From an uncultured Bacteroidales bacterium (GTDB lineage Bacteria > Bacteroidota > Bacteroidia > Bacteroidales > Porphyromonadaceae), in assembly GCA_947290775.1 (NCBI GenBank), contig CAMYPM010000018.1, positions 1 through 34,146 on the forward strand: DNA of 34,146 bases, read 5' to 3'. A model generated the notes under the pieces. That model was not told the origin of the DNA. It saw only the letters and a program-made list of their open reading frames with translations, and made no database searches. The position numbers and the translations under genes were made by a program. Of this stretch, positions 17,301 through 26,103 are shown piece by piece. Positions within the stretch are counted from its first letter, which is position 1, and every line of letters begins with the position of its first letter.

Positions 17301-20300
17301 CACCTGCACATCGGCATTGGCTGCCCATCCGCCATGCTCTTGATAATCACTTAAGCGCAACTCATTTACCCATACTTCCGCACTCTTTACCCGTCCCGAA
17401 GCATTACGCACCCCTATCATAATCGTCTTCACGTTAGAGAGAGAGGGATTTCCCACCACGGTAACCGAATTAGCAGGATTTTCCTCATCCGGGCGAGAGA
17501 AACGGTGGTAGAAATCAGCCATTGCACTGCCGGATGCTGCCGCTGCATTGCGGGCGAGTTTAAGATCGGTAAAGAGGCTTAGCGGAAATTCCATTTTATT
17601 CGACTTAGGCCATACGGCAGCACGATCCTGCGCCACATCGCTACTGTACACGCCATAAGGGGTAAGGGAGAGCGGTACAGCGTATTCGTAGTAATTATTC
17701 ACATAGTCGCTTCCTACACGAATGAACACAGAGAGATCCCCATTGCTAAGGCGCGTATCGTCATCCAAAAGAGCCTCACCATGTACAAAAAGCTCTATTC
17801 GCTTATAGCGTCGCAAGTCCAATGCTGTATTGCGATATACTGCTCTTGCATCAGCAGGCGATAAGTTGCGTATTTTAAGACTCAAAGCCTGTTCATTCTG
17901 TTGGGTAGCCTGCGTTTGCACAGGATCTAAGCTACGCGTGACTGTAGGAGGCAGTACATAATTGATGGGTTGGCGATCCCCATTCTCCTCTATATTAACG
18001 GTACTCACTTCCAAAGAGCCATCAGAGATAGGTGCTACATTCAGATCATGCAAGGCACGTGTATAAGCCTTCCACTCACCGCGTACCAGCTTAAAGGAGC
18101 CAAAGCGCAAGTAGGTTACCTCCTTAAATCCGGTAAGGTAAAGACGCATGAAACGAATGTTTTTGAAGTCCGCAATTCCACCTATGGAAGCCTCATATTG
18201 AGCAATGGGAATTTTGAATTGGTACCACTTTATTTCCTCACGCTTACCATTGGTCAGCGTCACATTAGTAGAGCGGACATCGGTGATATAGTTTTGTCCG
18301 ACAGCCAAGCGATCCGGCTTCAGCTCAATGCGATACTGGAAGTAACTTTCATTTTCGCTCAAGGTATTGTCCTGATTAATATCTTCCACATCGGGCATCA
18401 CACGCGAAGCTACACTATACGCATCTGCTGCGTTATCTGCTTCGGCACTGTTTCCTTGCACGCCATTGTAATAATGGTAGCGATCCAATATCGGGGCTCG
18501 GAGTTCATCCCAGTCCCTATTTCTATAGTGCTTAAAATTATCCCCTGCCGGATCGTTGAAAGGGCTAAGAGGATCATTTTTCCAAGCCTCGGCCGTCTCT
18601 GCAGAAAGCTTACTGCGCACTCCATTCAGATAGGTGATATAAGCCGGCCAATTAGCCTCTTCTTCGTCATTCAGCCCATTAAGTCCCACATCCTGTTTTT
18701 CACGCGAACCGGGAGAATTGTCAAATGCATAGCCTGCGGCTTGACGAATCGGCACTTTACCCCATACGGTACTGCGCGTGGCTTGAGGATCATCATTGAG
18801 CGGCATACCATTCTCAAAGAACTTGAGACCATCCTTAAGGATATCTTCACTTATCTCACCTAAGTTGATATACAGATCGCCTCCACCTGCCGACTCTCTA
18901 TTGTATATAAAGGGATCCATGAGCCAAAACTCGATGTACTCTATATTGGCGGCTTCAAAATTGCTCTGATCAACCTTGCGCATAATCCCCCCCCAGTTAC
19001 GCTCCGGATGAGCCAATGTACCATCAGGGAGCATATCCTCATGATTAAGATTATAGGGGCCGCGCTCCGATGGATAATAGCTCAGATTAAGCGTTTGCAA
19101 GTAACTGAGCTGCGCCTGATTATAATCTTTGTAGGGGTACAACTCCAGCATACTCACCTCTCTCGAGTAGTGATTGCTTAGGTAGTCAGGGTTGTTTCGT
19201 ATATACGAGGGAAGCATTGAGGAGCGACTTCTATTGAGGATAGGATCTATATAGAACCAAGCCAATTGCGCTCTGTGTGCACCATAACGCACATCATTGG
19301 TCAAAGAGGCTTCAGGAAAGAGAGGCGAGGGGGTATCCTGAAAGGGAGTGGAAGCCAAAGTCCAAGCATAGGGATTTTTCAGATCTATCTGCCCTTGTGA
19401 TGTTTCAAAGTCGTCAATGTAACTATACCCCTTGGCATAACGGCCCTCGTAATGCCCCGGAATGAGGTGTGCAAACTCTGCGTTCACGGATATTTCACTC
19501 GGTGCAGTTAGATTAAGAAAAGGTATCTTATCCAGTAGGTTTGTGAGACTTTGCGATTTGGTTCGATAGCTTAGGTTGGCCCCCCAAAGGAAATTGCGCA
19601 TTGACTCATCGCCTACCGCCGTTTTAGTAGTAAGGGGCATTTCGCTAAGATACATGGCGGTAGCTCCAAGGGTGAAATCTTTGGTAAAATGATAGTTAAA
19701 GTCCGCCCCAAGCATCGTTTTACGTTGCAGGTTGAGGAAGCCCTTATTCTCTAAAGATACTTCTACGCGTGTACCACTGGAGAGGATAGATTCATTGATA
19801 ATGGTTACTGTGCCCATTGCATAGTTAACCGTATAATCCACATTTTCTGTTAGGAGCGCACCCCCGGCTGTTACGCGCACCGAACCGGGTGTTACACCCA
19901 TTGCTCCCAAAGAGATTTGCCCACTTTGGGAGGCTTTATACTCGCCCTTAAGGATAAACTTATCCTTTTCTGCCACTTGGGCGGCAGCTACAGCAGTTGT
20001 GTCGTATATTTCACGATACACATACTTCTGCGCAATTGCAGGATCTCCTATTTTCTCTGCTAAAGTTTTCCCAAAAGGCTCCACCGTAGAGAAATAGATC
20101 CACCCACGGCTACTATTGACCGTATAACCCTCTACATAATCAAACACACCATCCGGATGAGGCTCGTTACGGCTATCCAAGCGATCCATATCAAGAGCTT
20201 TTACCAGAAGTTGGCCCTTGATGTTACTTTCCGTAATATATGGTATCGCTATGCCTGTAGTATCACTCCGATAAAGGATATTCAATTTGAAGCGTTCACT

Positions 20301-21836
20301 CGTGAGCCCCTGTACATTAGCACCCAATGCATATACATTACGCATCATTAAACGCCAATAAGGGGAGGAAGGAGTCATCCTCGTTCCTTTGATTAGTTTG
20401 ACGAAAAGGTTTCCATTGCCATCATCACTTCTGTCTGTACTAAACTCACCAACCTGATACACCTGCCCTCGGTAAGTATATTCAAAAGCTACGGCAAGTA
20501 CCTCATCATCTGCCAACTTAGTATTGAGCGAAATGTATCCTAAAGTCGTATTCAGCGTATATTCAGATGTAGTAAGAAGACGAGCACTCTCGAGCTTTTC
20601 ATACTCTACTCCTCCCTGGAGCATGGAAGAGAGGATAGGGGTAACCTGCTCTATATGCCTCAAATCCGGTAGTCCGAGCATAGTTTGGTAGAGTGAGTTT
20701 GCATCATTGGCAGGCATACCTCCATTACCACTCCACCGTGAGTTGTAAGTATTGCCCGGCTCCGCAAGATCACTAAACGCCACTATATTACGGGCATCAT
20801 CGAAGCGTCCGCGCTTATTGGTCACCCACACTTCTATGCGATTAATGACTACGCCGCTGGATATAAAGGGAAGTGTCTTAAGAGCCTCGTCATAATGATC
20901 ATAAAACCACTTAGAAAGAAAGAAGTGTCGCCCCTCATCGTACTTATTGGCAGAGAACTCAAATGGGGTAGTCTGTACCCCGCCCTGCGAAGATACCCGC
21001 TTAGTCTCTGCCTCCTGCTGACTTACTACTAAACTTACATCCAGCTTACCAAACTGCAACTTAGTATGAATGCCGAAAAGGGAAGCACCACCCTGAATAA
21101 GAGAGTTCTGCGGATGTAACGACACACTACCGGCTTCTACCAGCTTTACTATATCATCCTCTTCTCCCTCATAAGCAAGCTTCAGCTTACGAGCATCAAA
21201 ATCAAATGTAGTCTCTGTATTGTAATTTAGATTAAAATTCAGCTTACTTCCTACTGAAGCCTGCATGTTAGCCTGAATCTTTTCATCAAAATCGAAATAG
21301 GTATGTTTTCTTGCATGTGCCGGCAAGGAGGGATTATTGGTAGCGCTGGTCTTCACTCCAAAGAGGAGCTCTGCAGAACCCTGTGTGCGTACTCTCACTC
21401 CTCCGGGACCAAACAGACGCTCTGCCGGTCCTAATTCGAAGCCAAAGTCAAAGGGATTGAAGCGTTTTTTACCCTCTTCGGAAGCCTCTTCCCGCTCCTT
21501 ATTGTGGAAGTAAGTGATATTTTCATTGCGCTTTAGGTAGGCGAGGTACTCTTCCGGTGTATAAGCAATAGGGGTACCTATGCGCTTACCATTTAGAGTA
21601 GTAACATAAAGGTAGTTACCTGTTTTGGGATCAAATATGAATTCACTTTTGATTTGTGAAGGAAGCTTCAAGTCAAGGATTGGGGTAGCCTCCACCTCCT
21701 CTTTATTGCGAGGAGGCACTATGCGACCTGCGACAGAATCGGTCTGTGCAAAAGCGTGCTGGCACAATATCAAAAGAGCTATGAGTACCTCGGCAACTTG
21801 CTTCACTCCTACAGACAACCCACTCCCAATCGGCAT
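14355..21836 (-). CDS. sprA: T9SS outer-membrane translocon SprA (Sov)
   Basis: SprA forms the giant 36-strand outer-membrane barrel through which type IX cargo leaves the cell; in P. gingivalis it is called Sov and is needed for gingipain secretion. The predicted protein has 2,493 residues, matching the roughly 2,500 of Sov. I chose the ATG at 21836, which opens a clean signal peptide ending HAFAQ, over a TTG seven codons earlier. Family marks include YIDDFETSQGQIDLK near residue 805, GPYNLN near 927, WGGIMRKVD and NIEYIEFWLMDPF near 970, and long runs of alternating hydrophobic residues throughout. The end (NFGISLRINLTQ) is a typical terminal beta strand. The frame is unbroken. ruvA lies 13 bases upstream, an arrangement also known in P. 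gingivalis. Confidence 0.97.
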   Translation of the reverse strand: MPIGSGLSVGVKQVAEVLIALLILCQHAFAQTDSVAGRIVPPRNKEEVEATPILDLKLPSQIKSEFIFDPKTGNYLYVTTLNGKRIGTPIAYTPEEYLAYLKRNENITYFHNKEREEASEEGKKRFNPFDFGFELGPAERLFGPGGVRVRTQGSAELLFGVKTSATNNPSLPAHARKHTYFDFDEKIQANMQASVGSKLNFNLNYNTETTFDFDARKLKLAYEGEEDDIVKLVEAGSVSLHPQNSLIQGGASLFGIHTKLQFGKLDVSLVVSQQEAETKRVSSQGGVQTTPFEFSANKYDEGRHFFLSKWFYDHYDEALKTLPFISSGVVINRIEVWVTNKRGRFDDARNIVAFSDLAEPGNTYNSRWSGNGGMPANDANSLYQTMLGLPDLRHIEQVTPILSSMLQGGVEYEKLESARLLTTSEYTLNTTLGYISLNTKLADDEVLAVAFEYTYRGQVYQVGEFSTDRSDDGNGNLFVKLIKGTRMTPSSPYWRLMMRNVYALGANVQGLTSERFKLNILYRSDTTGIAIPYITESNIKGQLLVKALDMDRLDSRNEPHPDGVFDYVEGYTVNSSRGWIYFSTVEPFGKTLAEKIGDPAIAQKYVYREIYDTTAVAAAQVAEKDKFILKGEYKASQSGQISLGAMGVTPGSVRVTAGGALLTENVDYTVNYAMGTVTIINESILSSGTRVEVSLENKGFLNLQRKTMLGADFNYHFTKDFTLGATAMYLSEMPLTTKTAVGDESMRNFLWGANLSYRTKSQSLTNLLDKIPFLNLTAPSEISVNAEFAHLIPGHYEGRYAKGYSYIDDFETSQGQIDLKNPYAWTLASTPFQDTPSPLFPEASLTNDVRYGAHRAQLAWFYIDPILNRSRSSMLPSYIRNNPDYLSNHYSREVSMLELYPYKDYNQAQLSYLQTLNLSYYPSERGPYNLNHEDMLPDGTLAHPERNWGGIMRKVDQSNFEAANIEYIEFWLMDPFIYNRESAGGGDLYINLGEISEDILKDGLKFFENGMPLNDDPQATRSTVWGKVPIRQAAGYAFDNSPGSREKQDVGLNGLNDEEEANWPAYITYLNGVRSKLSAETAEAWKNDPLSPFNDPAGDNFKHYRNRDWDELRAPILDRYHYYNGVQGNSAEADNAADAYSVASRVMPDVEDINQDNTLSENESYFQYRIELKPDRLAVGQNYITDVRSTNVTLTNGKREEIKWYQFKIPIAQYEASIGGIADFKNIRFMRLYLTGFKEVTYLRFGSFKLVRGEWKAYTRALHDLNVAPISDGSLEVSTVNIEENGDRQPINYVLPPTVTRSLDPVQTQATQQNEQALSLKIRNLSPADARAVYRNTALDLRRYKRIELFVHGEALLDDDTRLSNGDLSVFIRVGSDYVNNYYEYAVPLSLTPYGVYSSDVAQDRAAVWPKSNKMEFPLSLFTDLKLARNAAAASGSAMADFYHRFSRPDEENPANSVTVVGNPSLSNVKTIMIGVRNASGRVKSAEVWVNELRLSDYQEHGGWAANADVQVQLSDWGSFSARGIMQTAGFGALDQTLSQRRLEDMRQVNLSTRLELGRFFPEKASVSIPFYYAYNDERITPQYNPLDEDLILKDALKAAPTKQQRDSLLSHSVTETRSHSVSLSNMRVGIKSKTPMPYDPANFIFSYAYNQTDHNTPDLVYDRRRDWQFSAIYDYQPVVPPLKPFGWVKSNNTQLKSLKEYRINWLPSKISLASSIIRNYNEQQVRNFIPGIGDAEPLPATFIRDFVWTRALTLNWNVTDDIQFSFQSGTNARIEEPNVQVNRHLNPDAWAIWRDSVRQSIRELGLPMKYDQQATLNWKLPISLIPYMSWVTANVNYTGTYNWDRGAMLPEGFTMGNIIRNELRLEGSTSLNFSALYKLIPYLSEVEKRISAVGNTLQSTTRNRNRRDPSGQADRNDRKAVTPKRPRRFEQTVTLSPDSATIVRHGLNSKKLHVMATDTLGKRFALKYRVKDAQTIQITNRDSSVVKLSVADVTKRTADGRATAVFTDYLVYSLMLVKDLQISYRRNQGFNIPGFLPDVRAAGGQASQDGILSPGLDFAFGFVDHNWIEKAAERNWLTYREDNVTPSAYTQGEDLSIRLTLEPVKDLRITLSALRNDTRREETQYMFAGMPRTFGGSFSMSTIGLKSFFFNAKGENGYASPNFDKLRAYREIVRNRVMDAYHQAGAEDIPMIGENRADVLIPAFLAAYTATDPEHVALSPFPSLGALLPNWTINYTGLSKLPGINKLFRNFSLSHNYSAVYSVGGYNSFLGWMPLDGDNADLGFVRRVDANDPNASGDLERMPAMAYDIPSVTFQEGFNPLLGVEITLINGITTSLRWNRRRAMTLNLTAVQVMENTANEITASLSYKVDDIAKLLGIKKRRRPARSAGNTAKGSEAKTQQLFTSGGAMTLRLDYSYNRSSMLIRKIQDNFTQATNGNIAQSLKVSADYALSRMLTLRAFFDWNINRPLVSSASFPTRNTNFGISLRINLTQ

Positions 21837-21849
21837 ATAGATTTCCTTC

Positions 21850-22443
21850 TTAAGCAAGATGCCTCAAAGCGTTTTTGATAACCACTTCTACGGGCTGATC
21901 AGGATTCTCCTCTATAACCTTCTTTACTGCCTTGCGAACGGCTGTATCGACAAAACCAAGCGTCTTGAGTGCATTAGAAGCCTCCTCAAATACCTGAGAT
22001 GCTTTGTCGAAGGGCATCTTATCGGAGGTCGTTGTGCCGGTTGTAAGTACGATCTTTCCCTTTAGATCTACTACAATTCGTTGTGCCGTTTTAAGTCCTA
22101 TTCCTTTTACGCTTTGTAAAGTCTCCACAGCTCCACTATCAATAGCCGCAGCAAGCTCCATAGGAGCAAAGGAACTTAGGATCAATCGTGCCGTGGCAGG
22201 TCCTACCCCGGAAACACTTCGCAAACGCTCGAAAAAGAACTGTGCCTCCTCACTAAGGAAACCATATAGTTGGTGGGCATCCTCACGTATGATCTCCGTA
22301 ATCCACAACCTACACCTGGCTTCGTCCCGCAGTGCTGTATAGTCAGGCAAGGTAATACTGATATCATACCCCACTCCTCCCGCCATCAGAATTACTCCGG
22401 TAGGAGTCAGACGGGCTATTTCTCCCTCTATAAAAGCTATCAT
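21850..22443 (-). CDS. ruvA: Holliday junction branch migration subunit RuvA
   Basis: RuvA binds four-way DNA junctions and loads the RuvB motor during recombination repair. The 197 residues show the N-terminal OB fold beginning MIAFIEGEI, then two helix-hairpin-helix motifs, VSGVGPATA (about 77-85) and VKGIGLKTAQ (about 113-122), and the small C-terminal three-helix domain that touches RuvB. The flexible linker is Thr-rich (TTGTTTS). It overlaps nothing and precedes sprA by 13 bases. Confidence 0.95.
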   Translation of the reverse strand: MIAFIEGEIARLTPTGVILMAGGVGYDISITLPDYTALRDEARCRLWITEIIREDAHQLYGFLSEEAQFFFERLRSVSGVGPATARLILSSFAPMELAAAIDSGAVETLQSVKGIGLKTAQRIVVDLKGKIVLTTGTTTSDKMPFDKASQVFEEASNALKTLGFVDTAVRKAVKKVIEENPDQPVEVVIKNALRHLA

Positions 22444-22526
22444 CTTATGAAATAGTCTCTATCTCCTTCAGTGATTATAACGAAGTGTCCCCTGCTTTTG
22501 TTGCATTCGCTCTTTGTTCGCTATCA

Positions 22527-22563
22527 AGTGCCGGGGCACTCTTTCCCATAATATAAAGAGTGC
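22527..22563 (-). promoter_or_regulatory. Two mutually exclusive hairpins between lpxH and ruvA
   Basis: AAAGAGTGC (22555-22563 on the plus strand) is the exact complement of GCACTCTTT (22536-22544), a nine-base stem. AGTGCC (22527-22532) also pairs exactly with GGCACT (22535-22540). The two stems share 22536-22540, so an RNA from the minus strand can form only one at a time. No T tract follows either, so simple termination is unlikely. Confidence 0.45.
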
Positions 22564-22576
22564 TGATTCAAGTAAC

Positions 22577-23332
22577 TTAGTCGGAAAAGGTATTAAGCGA
22601 CAACTCTTCTCCATCCCACTCGGCATAAGAATTATACCGTATCCAATCACCTAACAGAAGCACTCGTCTACCATTGCCCAAAGAGTAATCTGCTAACCTG
22701 TGTCGGTGCCCAAAAAGCCAGTAGTCAACCTCCGGATGCTTCACTGCATCACGAGCTGCCCATTGGATTAACCACTCCTCTTCTATTGGAGGCATTACCT
22801 CCGGCACGTCCCGATCCCCATGCTGCTGTCGACTCGTGTTTGAGGAAACCCGGGCTATCGGCGTAGACCAACGAGGATGTATAGAGGCATATAAAGTTTG
22901 CAGGGTAGGGGAACGGAATGTATTATACAAAAGGGATTCTCTAAAAGAGCGTTCTTTACACTCTTCATCACCATGAGCTAAGCGAAAAGTCTTTCCTCCC
23001 AAGTTAACTTGTATGGCATGATGATGCACTTGAGTTCCTAATTCTTCTTCAAAGTAGCCCTTCATCCATACATCATGGTTACCCGTGAAGATATGCACCT
23101 CCACTCCACTATCCACCAATCGTGCCACAGTGCCCAGAAAACGTGTGTAGCCCTTTGGAATGGTATAGCGCCACTCATGCCAGTAGTCAAACATATCTCC
23201 TAAGAAATAGATTGCTCCGACAGTATCCGCTATTGACTCCATCCAACGAACCAATCGAAGCTCTACGGAGCGGCTATCCTTATGAACAGCCGCTCCGAGA
23301 TGTGCATCCGAAGTAAAGAAAATGGGATTCAT
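22577..23332 (-). CDS. lpxH: UDP-2,3-diacylglucosamine diphosphatase-type metallophosphoesterase
   Basis: LpxH removes UMP from UDP-2,3-diacylglucosamine to give lipid X in lipid A synthesis, at the inner membrane. The 251 residues carry all five calcineurin-type metal motifs in order: Asp9 and His11 in SDAHLG, GDMFD with Asp46, GNHD (84-87), His120 in AHGDE, and His209/His211 in FGHRHR. The motif GNHD rather than GNRD is common in Bacteroidetes members. Close relatives with other substrates exist, so the reaction is a family-based assignment. It starts 14 bases after the MIP18 gene. Confidence 0.85.
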   Translation of the reverse strand: MNPIFFTSDAHLGAAVHKDSRSVELRLVRWMESIADTVGAIYFLGDMFDYWHEWRYTIPKGYTRFLGTVARLVDSGVEVHIFTGNHDVWMKGYFEEELGTQVHHHAIQVNLGGKTFRLAHGDEECKERSFRESLLYNTFRSPTLQTLYASIHPRWSTPIARVSSNTSRQQHGDRDVPEVMPPIEEEWLIQWAARDAVKHPEVDYWLFGHRHRLADYSLGNGRRVLLLGDWIRYNSYAEWDGEELSLNTFSD

Positions 23333-23346
23333 GCAACCGCGTTATA

Positions 23347-23670
23347 TTACATAAAGCCCAGTTCCAACTTAGCCTCCTCACTCATCATAGAATGATCCCA
23401 CGTGGGCGTAAAGGTAAGTACTACATCAGCACGCACTACTCCCTTTACACTCTCTGTCTTGAGGCGGACATCCTCCACGATAAAGTCTGCAGCGGGGCAG
23501 TTGGGTGCGGTAAGTGTCATCGTGATGGTTACTACCCCCTTATCGCTTATATCCACGTCATAGATTAAGCCCAAATCATATACGTTGACCGGTATTTCCG
23601 GATCGTATACGGTGCGGAGCATCTTAACGATATCTTCCTCCATACGGAGCAAATCGTTTCCCTTTTCCAT
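23347..23670 (-). CDS. MIP18/DUF59-family iron-sulfur assembly protein
   Basis: A small cytoplasmic protein of the family that includes SufT and the N-terminal part of Mrp/ApbC carriers, involved in maturing iron-sulfur proteins. From the ATG at 23670 it has 107 residues; the frame can be read from a TTG at 23685 but that would overlap the upstream stop. Diagnostic features are DPEIPVNVYDLGLIY and TLTAPNCPAA, the latter with the conserved Cys. It follows the S46 peptidase stop by 11 bases. Confidence 0.88.
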   Translation of the reverse strand: MEKGNDLLRMEEDIVKMLRTVYDPEIPVNVYDLGLIYDVDISDKGVVTITMTLTAPNCPAADFIVEDVRLKTESVKGVVRADVVLTFTPTWDHSMMSEEAKLELGFM

Positions 23671-23681
23671 ATACCTTTTGC

Positions 23682-25835
23682 TCAATGAATCGGGTTCATT
23701 TCGCGGATAAGCCGCTCGCCGCCAAGTACTTTGTCCACTACCAGTAGCAGATAACGAATATCGAGAATAATGCTCCGCTGGTAATCGGGCAGATATTCGA
23801 TATCACCGCCTACGCCTTCCCAATTACGGTCAAAGTTCAAACCGACCAATTCGCCCTTGCCGTTGAATACGGGGCTGCCCGAGTTTCCTCCGGTAGTATG
23901 CGTGGTTGCGCAGAAGTCTACCGGCATACATCCGTCCGAAAGCGCGTAGGGCGCATAGTCCTTTGCTTGGTAAACCTTCTTGAGGCGTTCGTCCACCACA
24001 TATTCCCAATTGTGCGGATCTTCCTTTTCCATCACGCCGTCCAAGGTGGTTCTTTCCCCGTAAAGTACGGCATCGTGCGGCTTATAGCCCTTAATTTGTC
24101 CATAAGTAAAGCGGAGCGTTAGGTTGGCATCGGGCCACGGCTGTTTGCCGAAAGGCGGATTAGCCATCCGAGCCGCTATATATTCCTTGCGAGCCTTAGC
24201 CAGAGGTGCGTCGTAAGCCTGCAGTGTTTCGTTGAGCGTACGGAACTCTATACGGCAAGAACGTCCAAACTGCACCATCGGATCATTTGCCAAAAGGTCG
24301 CGTTCCGGCGCTTTTATAAACGCTTCGAAGCGTTCTTTGGAGGCAAAAATGGAGGTATCGAACAGCTTATCTATATAAGCTTCGGCCGAACCATACTGCG
24401 CAATTCCGTCGCGCACCGCCTGCGGTTGCTCGTTAGGGGCAATTCGTTCCGCGTAACGCGTTAGTAGAGCTTTGGCTATTTTGCGGTCCACTTCCGGATC
24501 GTAATCCTTATCAAAGAACAATTCAAACTGCTTGCGCAGATCTTCCAATCCTTCGCTTCGCTTAGCGGCATTATCCCAATTATCCAATAGTTCCGCTTTG
24601 GGCAGCGGAGCAAGGCTGCATTCGATGCCGTAAAGGATACCTTCCAGCAGATATTGTTTGCGAATTTGCAACGATTTACGCGCTGCAATGGAGCGACTGA
24701 TCACTTCCGCCGCGTTCTTTCCCTGCGCATCGCCCTTAGCCGCTTCCAAGCGGAGCATCTCTTCGTGCTGGGCACGCTTCAGATCAGCAAGCTTGCGATT
24801 TTTGATCGCCCAATTAGCTCCCTGCGCACGCTTATACCCATTTTGCGAAGAAGCATACTTAGCAGCGTACTTAATGTTGGTAGCTTCGTCGCGAAGCATC
24901 TCGCCCAGCATCACTTCCTGACGAATGCCACGCATCTCAATACGGATATTATTATCAATTTCGCCCCATTCGGTCACTTCGTCCGGCGTAAAGTATTGGT
25001 ACGTGGTACCGGGGTATCCCATAATAAAGACGAATCCTTCCGGCGCTACGCCCTGAGCGGTTACCTGCACCCAACGCTTCGGTTTGTAGGGTACATTCGT
25101 TTTGCTGTAGGGAACCGGATTACCCTCCCGATCCGCATAGATGCGGAAAATGGAGAAATCGCCCGTATGGCGCGGCCACATCCAGTTATCCGTATCGGCA
25201 CCGAACTTACCTATGGAGCTGGGCGGAGCAGCTACCAAACGCACATCGCGGAACACCTTTTTGGTAAACATGTAATATTTATTGCCACCGTAGAACGCTT
25301 TGATTTCGTATTTGTATCCGGGACGGGCAGCCGCTTTCTTACCTACAATTTCCGAAGCTAATGTATTGGTCAGGTAGCCGGCCGATAGGAACTCCATACC
25401 AGTTACAAGCTTCCGTTTGGCGAGTAGCTTATTCACTTCAGCGGTAACATCGCGGATTTCATCCACAATTTCCACTTCCAAACTGGGATTGGGCAGTTCC
25501 TCTGCCATAGTGAGACTCATGAATCCTTTTTCAAGCCAGTTAGCGCCTACCGAGCTGTGCGCTTGTATTTGGTCGTATCCACAATGATGGTTGGTGAGCA
25601 AAAGCCCTTGATCTGATACGAGTACGCCCGAGCATCCGCCATCGAAGAGCACTACCGCATCTTTCAGCGAGCTGCCGTTAGGATTATAAATATCTATTTC
25701 ATCAAGGTTAAGCCCCATTTGCTTCATTTGTGCCTCCTGTGTAGAGAGCATCCAGAGTGGCCACATACCACCATCTGCCCATGCACTGGTCACCACGAGG
25801 AGACTTAGCAAGGGAATCAAAAGTAGTCGCTTCAT
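23682..25835 (-). CDS. S46 dipeptidyl-peptidase, DPP11-type
   Basis: An exported serine dipeptidyl-peptidase of 717 residues with signal peptide (about 1-20, ending SAWA). The triad is His84 in TNHHCGY, Asp226 in RHTGDFS and Ser652 in GGNSGSP. In P. gingivalis DPP11 these are His85, Asp227 and Ser655, and Arg673 there makes the enzyme prefer Asp or Glu at P1, while DPP7 has Gly. Here Arg670 in NFDRNWEG lies exactly 18 residues after the Ser, as in DPP11, so acidic specificity is predicted. The enzyme works in the periplasm, cutting dipeptides from peptides for uptake. It heads the run through sprA; I found no clear promoter in the 268 bases upstream. Confidence 0.92.
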   Translation of the reverse strand: MKRLLLIPLLSLLVVTSAWADGGMWPLWMLSTQEAQMKQMGLNLDEIDIYNPNGSSLKDAVVLFDGGCSGVLVSDQGLLLTNHHCGYDQIQAHSSVGANWLEKGFMSLTMAEELPNPSLEVEIVDEIRDVTAEVNKLLAKRKLVTGMEFLSAGYLTNTLASEIVGKKAAARPGYKYEIKAFYGGNKYYMFTKKVFRDVRLVAAPPSSIGKFGADTDNWMWPRHTGDFSIFRIYADREGNPVPYSKTNVPYKPKRWVQVTAQGVAPEGFVFIMGYPGTTYQYFTPDEVTEWGEIDNNIRIEMRGIRQEVMLGEMLRDEATNIKYAAKYASSQNGYKRAQGANWAIKNRKLADLKRAQHEEMLRLEAAKGDAQGKNAAEVISRSIAARKSLQIRKQYLLEGILYGIECSLAPLPKAELLDNWDNAAKRSEGLEDLRKQFELFFDKDYDPEVDRKIAKALLTRYAERIAPNEQPQAVRDGIAQYGSAEAYIDKLFDTSIFASKERFEAFIKAPERDLLANDPMVQFGRSCRIEFRTLNETLQAYDAPLAKARKEYIAARMANPPFGKQPWPDANLTLRFTYGQIKGYKPHDAVLYGERTTLDGVMEKEDPHNWEYVVDERLKKVYQAKDYAPYALSDGCMPVDFCATTHTTGGNSGSPVFNGKGELVGLNFDRNWEGVGGDIEYLPDYQRSIILDIRYLLLVVDKVLGGERLIREMNPIH

Positions 25836-25920
25836 TGTATTATATATTGTTGTTTCTTATTGACTTATCACAGCGGGCTTCCCCGAGTAATCCTATTGTA
25901 AAAGGGGTGGTAATATTCCA

Positions 25921-25959
25921 CACCTTACTCTTGCTCTACGAATAGAAGAGTGCAAGGTG
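25921..25959. other. Imperfect hairpin upstream of the S46 peptidase gene
   Basis: CACCTT-ACTCTT (25921-25932) pairs with AAGAGT (25946-25951) and AAGGTG (25954-25959), with a two-base bulge. No T tract follows on either strand. It would lie in the leader of the S46 operon if the promoter is further upstream. Confidence 0.4.
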
Positions 25960-26001
25960 AAAACACACCAAAACGTAAACAGCTAACGTAGAGAAAAGGT
26001 T

Positions 26002-26039
26002 CAAAAAAGCAGAGTGGACAACTCTTACGAGTCGCCCAC
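26002..26039 (-). terminator. Terminator of the propeller gene
   Basis: On the minus strand GTGGGCGACTC (26039-26029) pairs with GAGTTGTCCAC (26024-26014) across a four-base loop, eleven pairs with two G-U, followed after a few bases by a run of six T (26008-26002). It separates the propeller gene from the S46 operon. Confidence 0.8.
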
Positions 26040-26103
26040 CCTATAAATATCGTGCAGCAGTCTGTGATTACAGACGCTACCTAACGGATTTCCAAAAAGC
26101 GCT

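Noticed and set aside
17970..18863. 297-codon plus-strand open frame
   Set aside because: It lies fully inside sprA on the other strand, which has clear family motifs at these positions; the product shows no domain.
24654..25361. 235-codon plus-strand open frame
   Set aside because: Antisense shadow of the S46 peptidase, whose frame carries the conserved motifs.
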